A DNA stretch of 34,103 bases, from positions 1 through 34,103 of the forward strand of contig NZ_RHHR01000043.1 of the NCBI RefSeq assembly GCF_003710915.1, written 5' to 3'. The notes beneath the pieces were generated by a model, which saw nothing but the letters and a program-made list of their open reading frames with translations, did no database searches and was not told where the DNA came from. Position 1 is the first letter of the stretch. The number at the start of each line of letters is the position of its first letter. The position numbers and the translations under genes are program-made. The stretch is from Brevibacillus invocatus. GTDB lineage: Bacteria > Bacillota > Bacilli > Brevibacillales > Brevibacillaceae. Below, piece by piece: positions 16,743 to 24,251 of this stretch.

Positions 16743-18347
16743 ATGTTAAGGTTTCTAGTTATGGTTTTTCATATATTTCTTATCGTAACGATTCTCTTAC
16801 CGAAAGCTCCTGTTCAAGCTGTGGAAATGAAAGCATCCGCTTCGGATGAACATATTTTACGATTGGCAGTGATGAGCGATCCGATAACCTTGGATCCTAG
16901 TGTTGCAGAGGATACTACCTCTGTCGCTTTTATTCAGGCTTTGTTTGATGGATTGACCCGTATCGGTAAGGACGGAAAAGCCCATGAGTCAATGGCAGAG
17001 AAAATTGAGGTGTCGGATGATCTCGTCACCTATACGTTTCATTTGCGCAATGCGAAATGGAGCAATGGGGATCCTGTAACCGCCCATGATTTTGAATACG
17101 CGTGGAAGCAAGTCATCGATCCTGAAAATGCGGCAAGCTACGCCTACCAAATGTTCCCGATCAAAAACGCGGAGAAGGCACAATGGGGAGAAGCCTCTCT
17201 GAATGAAGTAGGAGTAAAAGCACTCAATGACAAAACGTTACAGGTCACATTGGAGCATCCTACTCCCTATTTTTTAGAGTTGACATCATTTTATAGCTAC
17301 TATCCTGTAAACAAGAAATTGGCTAACTCCAATCCGAACTGGGCACAAAATGTAAACACCCACGTAGGAAATGGCCCGTTTAAACTCACGATGTGGGAAC
17401 GGGGAGATCGAATCAAGCTAATAAAAAACGACAACTATTGGGACAAGAACAGCGTCAGGCTGGATGGTATTGATTTTTCCATCATCAGGGATGGCGATCA
17501 GGAATTCTCCAAATTCCTAAAGGGTGAATTAGATTGGGCGGGATCTCCGCTGGGAAACATTCCTGCAAATGCTGTACCCAAGCTTATTGAACATCGGTTA
17601 CTGTATGTCAAACCGATTGCAGGTGTGTACTGGTATAAGTTTAATACGGAGCAGCCACCGTTCCAAAATGCAAAAATTCGGAAAGCATTCGCCTATGCAC
17701 TGGACCGACAAACGTTGTTCGAAAACGTTTCGATGTACCATATTGCAGCATTGGGCGTAGTTCCGCCAAGCATGAAGGTAAAAGAGATGCATTATTTAAA
17801 AGACAACGATGTCGAGACTGCCAAAAAGCTTTTAGCAGAAGGTATGATGGAAATGGGCATCAAGTCGTTACCACACATCACGCTTTCTATCAACTCTGGA
17901 GAGGGTCATGAGGTAATCGCCAGAGAAGTGTTGCGTCAATGGAAGGAATCCTTGGGTGTTGATGTTAAGCTGGAAGTAAAAGAATGGCAGGTTCATCTCG
18001 AAGACATGCACGATGGAAATTATCAATTGGGTCGAATGGGCTGGCTGGCAGACTTCAACGATCCGATCAATTTTTTAGAGCTATTCAAGTACAAGGATGG
18101 GGGAACCAATGATACCCGATGGGAGAATTCCAAATACATCGAGCTGCTGAATCAATCCTCAATGGAAAAGGATCCGATCAAGCGGGAGAAAATCATGGAG
18201 CAGGCTGAGCAGATTTTAATGGATGAAATGCCGGTTATGCCTATTTACTACTACATCAACTCTTGGGTGAAACGCGAATATGTCCAAGATGTCGTTATCG
18301 ACGGTTTGGGCTCAGTGGATTATAAATGGGCTTCTATTACGGAATGA
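16743..18347 (+). CDS. Orphan OppA-like peptide-binding protein (SBP family 5), not lipidated
   Basis: This 534-aa SBP_bac_5 protein has YTFHLRNAKWSNGDPVTAHDFEYAWKQVIDP-type blocks, NTHVGNGPF, IRKAFAYALDR and the C-terminal MPVMPIYYY typical of OppA. The signal peptide (about 1-30, ending in PVQA) contains no lipobox cysteine, which is unusual for a Gram-positive SBP; the protein may be released or held by other means. The ATG at 16743 follows a G7 stretch; an upstream GTG at 16713 is less likely. No permease or ATPase gene adjoins it, so it may feed the transporter at 7386-14131 or act as a sensor. A strong terminator follows immediately. Confidence 0.85.
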   Translation: MLRFLVMVFHIFLIVTILLPKAPVQAVEMKASASDEHILRLAVMSDPITLDPSVAEDTTSVAFIQALFDGLTRIGKDGKAHESMAEKIEVSDDLVTYTFHLRNAKWSNGDPVTAHDFEYAWKQVIDPENAASYAYQMFPIKNAEKAQWGEASLNEVGVKALNDKTLQVTLEHPTPYFLELTSFYSYYPVNKKLANSNPNWAQNVNTHVGNGPFKLTMWERGDRIKLIKNDNYWDKNSVRLDGIDFSIIRDGDQEFSKFLKGELDWAGSPLGNIPANAVPKLIEHRLLYVKPIAGVYWYKFNTEQPPFQNAKIRKAFAYALDRQTLFENVSMYHIAALGVVPPSMKVKEMHYLKDNDVETAKKLLAEGMMEMGIKSLPHITLSINSGEGHEVIAREVLRQWKESLGVDVKLEVKEWQVHLEDMHDGNYQLGRMGWLADFNDPINFLELFKYKDGGTNDTRWENSKYIELLNQSSMEKDPIKREKIMEQAEQILMDEMPVMPIYYYINSWVKREYVQDVVIDGLGSVDYKWASITE

Positions 18348-18377
18348 AGGGCGAGCTTGCCCTTCTTTTTTTTTTTT
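18346..18377 (+). terminator. Intrinsic terminator of the orphan SBP gene
   Basis: GAAGGGC (18346-18352) pairs with GCCCTTC (18359-18365) around a 6-nt loop and is followed by 12 T. It overlaps the stop codon. Confidence 0.9.
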
Positions 18378-18411
18378 CGATATCCCGGTCTAGTAGAACG
18401 AATGAAAGAAA

Positions 18412-18426
18412 CCACCCATAAGGTGG
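18412..18426 (-). terminator. Weak minus-strand terminator after the 62-aa gene
   Basis: CCACC and GGTGG form a 5-bp stem. On the minus strand it is followed by a T-rich stretch (TTTCTTTCATT). It lies downstream of the small minus-strand gene ending at 18477. Confidence 0.35.
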
Positions 18427-18476
18427 CTACACAAAGTTAGAGAAACTTCATTTTTTGTTCAACGTTGAGAAAGGGA

Positions 18477-18665
18477 TTATCCCTCACTCTTTACGCTAGC
18501 AATCAGCTTATCCGCACTTGTCTCATCATTATCGATCATAACCAATTCATGGAGGACGATATCATCAACCGATTGGATGGCTTTGGACATGGCGTCAGCC
18601 ATACCTTGCATATCTGCATTTTGCTTGATATCGACATCTAATACCAGAACGATTTTCTTTTTCAT
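18477..18665 (-). CDS. Small conserved-type hypothetical protein, 62 aa
   Basis: This is a 62-residue acidic protein beginning MKKKIVLVLDVDIKQNADMQ and ending in a SADKLIASVKSEG helix. The predicted pattern is a beta strand, a helix (MADAMSKAIQSV), strands and a helix. It has no signal peptide, membrane segment or recognised motif. A GAGGTGG ribosome site lies 10 nt before the ATG, and a TATAAT -10 box lies at 18719-18724 on the same strand. It is 85 bp downstream of the HAD gene but probably has its own promoter. Function unknown. Confidence 0.6.
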   Translation of the reverse strand: MKKKIVLVLDVDIKQNADMQGMADAMSKAIQSVDDIVLHELVMIDNDETSADKLIASVKSEG

Positions 18666-18718
18666 AGACTACAGGCCACCTCGGATCAGAAAATGTGAAA
18701 CGGAATCAAACAAGGGCT

Positions 18719-18724
18719 ATTATA
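18719..18724 (-). promoter_or_regulatory. -10 box for the 62-aa gene
   Basis: An exact TATAAT lies on the minus strand about 54 nt before the small gene's ATG. The -35 region is poor. Confidence 0.35.
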
Positions 18725-18750
18725 GCGTAAAAAGAGAAACTCAGTGTTCT

Positions 18751-19416
18751 TTATTTCAGGATACCGGGAGAAAGCAGCTCGCGCAAATGACCGATATACG
18801 CAACGGGAGTGACCCCATGCCCCTCCATTTCCTGCTGGTCGCCTTGGTAAGCGATAAAAGATACGCCACCGTCTTGCGCCGCTTTCCCATCAATCCAGGA
18901 ATCTCCCACCATAACCCATTGCTCTGCCGAAATATCGGGATATTGCTCGAGGATGAAATGGATGCCAGATGGAGAGGGCTTGAGCATCGTCATTTGCTCC
19001 CGACCAGCAATCTGATCGAAGGAATGGATAATTGCGGTTTCGTTCAAAGCTTTTATTGCAGCAGACCTGGCGTTGTTCGTCAGGATGACCAACGTGTAGT
19101 GCGACTTGAGTGCGTCGAGCACTTCTGCAGCTCCATCCTCCAGTGCGGCACCATGCATGCCTTCTGTTTCGTAGGCGACGATGGTATCCCAAACCGAGGC
19201 TTCGATCTCGTGTGTAATGCGGCCGGAATGGCGCCCGAAATCGATGAGCTGTGAGGCGGAATGCTTTGTGTAATCCAGCTTTGGATCCATTAGCTGATGC
19301 TGCACCAACAAATCAAAGACTGCTTTTTTCATACCCGGAAAGTTGATCCGGGATTGCAAAAGGGTATTATCCATGTCAAAAATAATGCCCTTCTTTTTTG
19401 AAAGGATGTCGTACAC
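18751..19416 (-). CDS. HAD-superfamily hydrolase (phosphatase-like)
   Basis: This is a 221-aa HAD phosphatase with all four motifs: I, DMDNT (nucleophile D14, acid/base D16); II, LTNN (T113); III, K146 in MLKPSPSG; IV, GDSWIDGKAA (D172, D176). The alpha-helical cap between about 22 and 95 is typical of subfamily I phosphatases such as phosphoglycolate or pyrophosphate phosphatases. The start is GTG with GAGGAG 6 nt upstream. The substrate cannot be named. A TATAAT -10 lies about 37 nt upstream (19453-19458, minus). Confidence 0.87.
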   Translation of the reverse strand: MYDILSKKKGIIFDMDNTLLQSRINFPGMKKAVFDLLVQHQLMDPKLDYTKHSASQLIDFGRHSGRITHEIEASVWDTIVAYETEGMHGAALEDGAAEVLDALKSHYTLVILTNNARSAAIKALNETAIIHSFDQIAGREQMTMLKPSPSGIHFILEQYPDISAEQWVMVGDSWIDGKAAQDGGVSFIAYQGDQQEMEGHGVTPVAYIGHLRELLSPGILK

Positions 19417-19452
19417 GTCTATCTCCTCATTTCCCTAGGAAGGCTTCTCATT

Positions 19453-19587
19453 ATTATAGGACAAGATTCAAATATTCGGGTAAAAACCCGACAATCCTCT
19501 CTCCGTAGGCTCTCTACCTATACGCTTCCATAATCTTGCGGGGAAAGTTTCGATCTCCCGGCTTTTCACACCGGAAGGGGGAGAGAA
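19453..19587 (-). other. Promoter box and unexplained structured region upstream of the HAD gene
   Basis: A minus-strand TATAAT (19453-19458) probably starts the HAD transcript. The 130 bp behind it contain no gene but several short inverted repeats: TCGGGT/ACCCGA (19476-19491), TAGG/CCTA (19506-19520) and CCGG/CCGG (19558-19574). It was compared by eye with common riboswitch consensus cores without a convincing match. Confidence 0.3.
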
Positions 19588-19627
19588 CAAAAAACGAGCA
19601 CCTCCACAAGATCCGGTGAAGGTGCTC
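19588..19627 (-). terminator. Terminator of the 55-aa gene
   Basis: On the minus strand GAGCACCT and AGGTGCTC (19596-19603 / 19620-19627) form an 8-bp stem followed by G and a T6 tract. It begins 7 nt after the small gene's stop. Confidence 0.85.
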
Positions 19628-19633
19628 TGGCTA

Positions 19634-19801
19634 TTAATCTTCCAGCTCCGTGATGATTTCATAAGCGAATTCTTCATCGGGTGTAGGAAACATCTGAAAC
19701 TGATGCTGTTTTTCGATTTGGCTATCGTCCAGATCAGAAGTCGTGTATTTGACTTCATCCTGGCCAGCGTATTGGTTCATTTGGTTCTCGCGATCGCTCA
19801 T
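19634..19801 (-). CDS. Small acidic hypothetical protein, 55 aa
   Basis: This short gene encodes 55 residues, starting MSDRENQMNQYAGQDEVKY and ending in EFAYEIITELED. It is strongly acidic, rich in D/E/Q, with no membrane segment. The ATG is preceded by GGAGGTGATC, a full-length match to the 16S anti-SD, and the stop is followed by a strong terminator. These signals make it a real monocistronic gene despite its size. Its make-up resembles small hydrophilic proteins made by Bacillales in stationary phase or spores, but that is only an impression. Function unknown. Confidence 0.72.
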   Translation of the reverse strand: MSDRENQMNQYAGQDEVKYTTSDLDDSQIEKQHQFQMFPTPDEEFAYEIITELED

Positions 19802-19863
19802 GGCTGATCACCTCCTCAACACCTTAGTGTGTTCAAGGGGGTTTTGTCTTATTCTCTATTCCC

Positions 19864-20211
19864 TCAACATCTACATACCATCAATACATTCCCATCCGGA
19901 TCTTTGAAATTAAACCAATGATCGTGTTCAATACCGGTGATCAGTTCCACGCCATTCTGCTTCATCCAGTCGTAGGCTGCCTGAATATCCACCGCATTAA
20001 AATGAAACAAGGGCGAATTTCTTCGTGTTTCTTCCTCAAAAATCCTGCTATCCAACACCAACCCCGAACCAGCTGTCATCGGAACCACGTAGAGGTGTCC
20101 AAAAAGAATATCGCCTTCTACCGGTAACCCGAGAATACGACAATACCATTCTCTCGCTTTTTCAATATCGCGAACTGGAACGAAGACGGTACCGATTTGA
20201 TTCATAATCAT
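19864..20211 (-). CDS. VOC/glyoxalase-bleomycin resistance superfamily protein
   Basis: This is a 115-aa single-module VOC protein. It has the two beta-alpha-beta-beta-beta repeats, with TVFVPVRDIEKAREWYCRILG at the start and HFNAVDIQAAYDWMKQNGVEL and HDHWFNFKDPDGNVLMV at the end. Such proteins dimerise and bind a metal at His/Glu positions; function ranges from dioxygenases to drug binding. The ATG at 20211 follows GGGAGGT with 9-nt spacing; the longer TTG frame would start inside the ribosome site. It stands alone. Confidence 0.85.
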   Translation of the reverse strand: MIMNQIGTVFVPVRDIEKAREWYCRILGLPVEGDILFGHLYVVPMTAGSGLVLDSRIFEEETRRNSPLFHFNAVDIQAAYDWMKQNGVELITGIEHDHWFNFKDPDGNVLMVCRC

Positions 20212-20371
20212 CGAACGAATACCTCCCAAGCCAGGCTAAGGCTCTTTTTTCTACCAAAAACTATTCAACGCCAACCACGACTTTCCTATAGATAAAGGAA
20301 AGAAAAGGAGTTTTCATTGTGGCGAGACGAGAAGCATAAAACTTTTCAAATGATTCTGCACACGTATCGTG

Positions 20372-20391
20372 TATAATGAGAATTAGTATCA
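20372..20391 (+). promoter_or_regulatory. -10 box and Fur box of the AraC/SBP regulator gene
   Basis: TATAAT (20372-20377) is overlapped at its end by TGAGAATTAGTATCA (20377-20391), two mismatches from the 7-1-7 Fur consensus TGATAATnATTATCA. Iron repression of the downstream gene is expected. Confidence 0.75.
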
Positions 20392-20415
20392 ATACATACA
20401 GAAAGGCTGGGTTCC

Positions 20416-22038
20416 ATGCAGAACGCTACAAATCTCCCAGAGCAGCTCGCTTATTACCTGTATAAATTAGAAGATATTCAACACATTCATACGACGTCAT
20501 CTCGCTTTCATCAGGAAACAAACCTGCATGGCATGCTGCTGTTCACAAAAGCAAAAGGGGATATTCTCATCGAGGGACGTATTTTTCCCTTGCACCAGCA
20601 AAAGGTGTTTCTCCTCACTCCTGGAGTCTCAGTAGAGCTTCGGCTTCCTACGAATGATTCAGTGGAGTATACGTACATCCGCTTTCACGCGCTGGAGGCA
20701 GCACATCAGGGGCACTTTGCTCCAGTGAAGCTACAAGGTCTTCGAGAGGTCACGGTCACGCATTTTCCATTTTTACTCGTACAAGTGGATGAGATACAGC
20801 GAAAACACCACAGCGGAAATGCGTGGGAATCCATGAAGGCGAATAACCTGTTTCAAGAAATGCTAGTGGTGCTGTTCCAAGACGTGATTCAAGATCCCAA
20901 ACAGAAATTGGATCAAGCGATTGCCCTTACCGTAGATTACATGAAACAGCATTACCGACTGGAAATAACACGTGAAAAGCTTGCGGAGATGGCCGGCTTG
21001 AGTGCGGATTATTATTCGCGCGCTTTCAAGAAAATCGTCGGGAAGAGTCCGATGGAGTATTTGAATGGCATCCGAATCAACCAAGCCAAGCAAATGCTGT
21101 TGCAATCACATGGCTCTTTTCGAACCATCGCGCAGAGGGTGGGCTTTAACGATGAATTTTATTTCAGTCGCAGGTTTAAAGCGACGACAGGATGCTCTCC
21201 TACGATTTACGTCAAGCAATTCAAGCAATCCAGTAAAATCGCGTCCCTGAAAAATATGTTGACCGGGCATCTGATTGCGCTTGGGATCGAGCCTTATGCA
21301 GCAGTTATGAATGACGCCTTCCCGATTGCGCATCGCTTTCGGAATACGATCGTGGTCGGAAACCCTATACCGGATCTGGAGCGGCTACTGAGTGCAAAGC
21401 CGGATTTAATAGTAACGTGCGGTTCGCGTGATGTGGATAAATCTTTAAAAGAGAAAATGTTTGACCAAATCGCACCGACTGTAACTTTACCGTTTTTTCA
21501 TAATTGGCGTGTTCATTTCCAGACGATCGCCAATGTGGTCGGTAAAGAAAAGGAAGCGAACGATTGGCTGGAACGCTACGAGAGAAAAGCAGATCTGACT
21601 CGCAAGCAGGTAGAGCAGAAGATAGGGAATGAAACAGTCCTGATCCTGGGAGTAGGAAAAGGAAAGATGTGTGTGTATGGCCAACGCAATCTGGGAGCGG
21701 TTCTGTACGGCGATTTACGAGTATCTCCTCCAAAAGGGGTGGAAGAAATTGCCCATTACAAGGAGCTGTCTTTGGATGCGCTGTCTGATTTCGATGCGGA
21801 TCGGATTCTTTTGACCTGCTTCAAGCACGATGGAACCGTACAAACGGACGAGGCGATCCGAAAAGAGGTACATCGACTTTTCAACGATTCGCGATGGCAA
21901 GCGTTAAAAGCAGTCCAGAATCGATCTGTCCATTGCATGTATGAGAGTCGCCATCTCTATACGAGCTACAACCCCTTGTCACATGACTTGTTTCTGGATC
22001 ACGTCCAGTACATGCTGATGTCGGAATCGTCCAAATAG
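20416..22038 (+). CDS. AraC-family regulator fused to a siderophore-binding-protein-like domain (Btr-like)
   Basis: This 540-aa protein has an N-terminal cupin-like effector region (about 10-150), then an AraC double HTH (about 165-275: LAEMAGLSADYYSRAFKKIVG and IAQRVGFNDEFYFSRRFK). A C-terminal FecB/FepB-type binding domain (about 277-535: GIEPYAAV, LERLLSAKPDLIVT) completes it. This is the layout of B. subtilis Btr, which activates siderophore uptake when iron-bound siderophore is sensed. It is preceded by a Fur box and followed by the uptake genes it presumably activates. Start ATG 20416 follows GAAAGG. Confidence 0.88.
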   Translation: MQNATNLPEQLAYYLYKLEDIQHIHTTSSRFHQETNLHGMLLFTKAKGDILIEGRIFPLHQQKVFLLTPGVSVELRLPTNDSVEYTYIRFHALEAAHQGHFAPVKLQGLREVTVTHFPFLLVQVDEIQRKHHSGNAWESMKANNLFQEMLVVLFQDVIQDPKQKLDQAIALTVDYMKQHYRLEITREKLAEMAGLSADYYSRAFKKIVGKSPMEYLNGIRINQAKQMLLQSHGSFRTIAQRVGFNDEFYFSRRFKATTGCSPTIYVKQFKQSSKIASLKNMLTGHLIALGIEPYAAVMNDAFPIAHRFRNTIVVGNPIPDLERLLSAKPDLIVTCGSRDVDKSLKEKMFDQIAPTVTLPFFHNWRVHFQTIANVVGKEKEANDWLERYERKADLTRKQVEQKIGNETVLILGVGKGKMCVYGQRNLGAVLYGDLRVSPPKGVEEIAHYKELSLDALSDFDADRILLTCFKHDGTVQTDEAIRKEVHRLFNDSRWQALKAVQNRSVHCMYESRHLYTSYNPLSHDLFLDHVQYMLMSESSK

Positions 22039-22076
22039 CGGACGGAACTGTCCATGTTCATTTAGGCTTGCTTCCG

Positions 22077-22105
22077 TATAATTGATATTGAGAATGAATA
22101 TCAAT
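22077..22105 (+). promoter_or_regulatory. -10 box and Fur box of the siderophore uptake operon
   Basis: TATAAT (22077-22082) runs into ATTGATATT...AATATCAAT (22081-22105), which contains TGAGAATGAATATCA (22089-22103), a near-consensus 7-1-7 Fur site. The longer inverted repeat could hold two overlapping Fur dimers. Confidence 0.8.
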
Positions 22106-22134
22106 CTAAGCGGTTATACGAGGAGAGAGACAGA

Positions 22135-23145
22135 ATGTGGCACGCAAAACATGCACTTTTTACGCTGGCAACCTTTTTATTGTTGATGTTCGTCATTGCC
22201 GGTTGCGCTTCATCTGAACAGGGAGGAGCGGCTAACCCGCCTAAGCAAGAAGTGGCACAGGAACAGGCAACAGCAGGGAATCAGGAGAAACAAGGAACTG
22301 CTGAAGAACAGGTCAGGGTGGTTCAACATGCGATGGGCAGTGCAGAGATCAAGGGTACCCCGCAAAAAGTAGTTACCCTCTATCAAAGTGCTACGGATGC
22401 AGCCTTGCTCCTGCAAGTGAAGCCTGTGGGAGCGGTGGAATCAATCGTGGAGAAGCCTTGGTATCTCTACATACGTGAACAGATGGAGGGAGTGACCAAC
22501 GTTGGCGCGGAAACACAGCCCAACCTGGAAGAAATCATTGCCCTGCAGCCAGATCTCATCATCGCTACCAAATCCCGTCATGAAAAGATTTACGATCAAT
22601 TATCAGCGATCGCACCTACTGTTGTAGAAGAAGACCATTATCATTGGAAGGCCACCCTGAGTCTTGCTGCCAATGCGTTGAATAAAGAGGAAGAAGAGAA
22701 AGCGTTCATGGCAGAGTGGGACAAGAAAACTGCCACCTTCAAAGAAAAAATGGGAGATCAATTAAACACACAAGTATCGATCGTCGACTTTCGAGCGGAT
22801 CACACCCGCATTTTCTATAAAACTTTTCCCAATCTCGTGCTAGATGATCTGGGCTTATCGTCCGCGCCCGATCAGAATAGTGATGATTTCGTGAAGCTGA
22901 CAACGAAGGAAACCATTCCTCAAATGGATGCAGATGTCATCTTTGATATGACGAGCATGGATCGAGATGACGGTAGGGTAGACACCCGAAAGGATTGGAC
23001 CAGTCACCAGCTGTGGAAGAACTTGCGTGCGGTCAAGAACAATCGTGTTTATCAGGTAGATCCTGTGATATGGACCAACGGCTCTGGACCGATTGCGGCT
23101 ATGAAAATGGTAGACGATGTCTATACGTATTTTGAAGTGAAGTAG
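22135..23145 (+). CDS. Iron-siderophore ABC transporter substrate-binding lipoprotein
   Basis: This is a 336-aa class III binding protein (FecB/FeuA type). Its signal peptide ends VIAGC with lipidated C24, followed by a Gln/Glu/Ala-rich linker (about 25-62). The two lobes are marked by PQKVVTLYQSATDAALLLQVKPVGAV and NLEEIIALQPDLIIATKSRHEKIYDQLSAIAPTV, with a long connecting helix, as usual in the family. It captures ferric siderophore outside the membrane for the permeases downstream. The ATG follows AGGAGAG. A strong hairpin separates it from the permease genes. Confidence 0.9.
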   Translation: MWHAKHALFTLATFLLLMFVIAGCASSEQGGAANPPKQEVAQEQATAGNQEKQGTAEEQVRVVQHAMGSAEIKGTPQKVVTLYQSATDAALLLQVKPVGAVESIVEKPWYLYIREQMEGVTNVGAETQPNLEEIIALQPDLIIATKSRHEKIYDQLSAIAPTVVEEDHYHWKATLSLAANALNKEEEEKAFMAEWDKKTATFKEKMGDQLNTQVSIVDFRADHTRIFYKTFPNLVLDDLGLSSAPDQNSDDFVKLTTKETIPQMDADVIFDMTSMDRDDGRVDTRKDWTSHQLWKNLRAVKNNRVYQVDPVIWTNGSGPIAAMKMVDDVYTYFEVK

Positions 23146-23166
23146 GAACTGCGAACAAGCGAGCAG

Positions 23167-23199
23167 CCGGGGGTGATCGTCTCATGAATCACCCCCTGG
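23167..23199 (+). other. Strong intra-operon hairpin between SBP and permease genes
   Basis: GGGGGTGAT (23169-23177) pairs exactly with ATCACCCCC (23188-23196), extended by CC/GG around one bulged base. No T-run follows, so it is more likely an mRNA-stabilising or processing hairpin than a terminator. Confidence 0.6.
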
Positions 23200-23240
23200 T
23201 CATGTGGAATGAATCAAGCCATACATAAGGATGAGAAAGA

Positions 23241-24251
23241 ATGATTCGAATACACCAAACATCCTGGAAAGCTGTAGGTCTCGTTTTGGGTCTTTTTTTG
23301 TTTGTGCTTTCCTTTATTTTCAGCATCGCGCTCGGGGTGACCCCGATCAGCTTCGGGACCGTTGTCGAGTCGTTCGTCCACTATGATGAGGCATCCAATG
23401 AGCATGTGATTATCCAGACCACCCGGCTTCCCCGCGCATTCATTGCTACTGCTGTAGGAGCCAATCTGGCCGTAGCCGGCGCACTGATGCAGGCGTTGAC
23501 GAGGAATCCGTTAGCCTCCCCGAGTATTCTCGGCATCCATGCAGGCGCAATCTTTTTTGTCGTGTTGGGCATTACCTTTCTGTCCGTTACTTCACTGGCA
23601 CACTTGACGTGGTTTGCCTTTCTTGGCGCTGGCATAGCAGCTGTAGCTGTTTACTATATCGGCTCGATTGGGAGGACTGGCCTGACTCCTATCAAAATCG
23701 TGTTGGCCGGGGCAGCGATCTCGGCGCTGTTTGGCTCCTTTACTCAAGGGATGCTGGTGGTCAACGAAGCGGGTTTGCAGGATGTGTTGTTTTGGATGGC
23801 GGGTTCTGTCTCCGGGAGAACGACGGATATGCTGTTGCCGGTCTTGCCTTATATGCTCTGCGCGGGAATTTCCGCTTTTGCTTTGGCGCATCCCTTGAAT
23901 ATTCTTACTTCAGGGGAGGATGTTGCGAAAGGATTGGGGCAGCGCACGGTTTTTGTCAAACTCGCGATCGCAGTCACCGTGGTTTGTTTGGCTGGAAGCT
24001 CGGTTGCAGTAGCGGGCTCGATCGGTTTTATCGGACTGGTCGTTCCACATTTAGCCCGTTTTCTAATCGGAGTGGATTATCGCTGGATTATTCCGTATAG
24101 TGCTGTGCTTGGAGCTACGCTATTGCTTCTGGCGGACATCGTTTCCCGCTTTCCGATTCAACCGGAAGAGATTCCGATCGGCGTGATGACAGCATGTATC
24201 GGAACACCTTTTTTTATCTACATGGCACGGAAGGGGTTGCGCAATGAATAA
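23241..24251 (+). CDS. Iron-siderophore ABC permease, FecCD family (first subunit)
   Basis: This is a 336-aa polytopic permease with about nine to ten TM segments. Family blocks are RLPRAFIATAVGANLAVAGALMQALTRNPLASPSILGI, the cytoplasmic coupling region DVAKGLGQ, and AVAGSIGFIGLVVPHLARFLIG. It forms the transmembrane channel with the next gene product. The start has AAGGATGAG upstream. It overlaps the next gene by 8 bp, indicating translational coupling. No ATPase gene follows in the operon, so a shared siderophore ATPase must be encoded elsewhere. Confidence 0.92.
   Translation: MIRIHQTSWKAVGLVLGLFLFVLSFIFSIALGVTPISFGTVVESFVHYDEASNEHVIIQTTRLPRAFIATAVGANLAVAGALMQALTRNPLASPSILGIHAGAIFFVVLGITFLSVTSLAHLTWFAFLGAGIAAVAVYYIGSIGRTGLTPIKIVLAGAAISALFGSFTQGMLVVNEAGLQDVLFWMAGSVSGRTTDMLLPVLPYMLCAGISAFALAHPLNILTSGEDVAKGLGQRTVFVKLAIAVTVVCLAGSSVAVAGSIGFIGLVVPHLARFLIGVDYRWIIPYSAVLGATLLLLADIVSRFPIQPEEIPIGVMTACIGTPFFIYMARKGLRNE

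Noticed and set aside
18434..18456. Second terminator-like hairpin AAGTT/AACTT plus T6 on the plus strand
   Set aside because: The stem is weak, and the strong terminator at 18346 already ends the SBP gene.
20230..20256. Possible terminator AGCC...GGCT with T-run
   Set aside because: The stem is only 4 bp and no plus-strand gene ends there.
20319..20339. Tiny open frame (GTG, 6 codons) behind AAAGGAG between the VOC and AraC genes
   Set aside because: It is too short to support, has no following terminator or attenuator, and has no conserved leader character.
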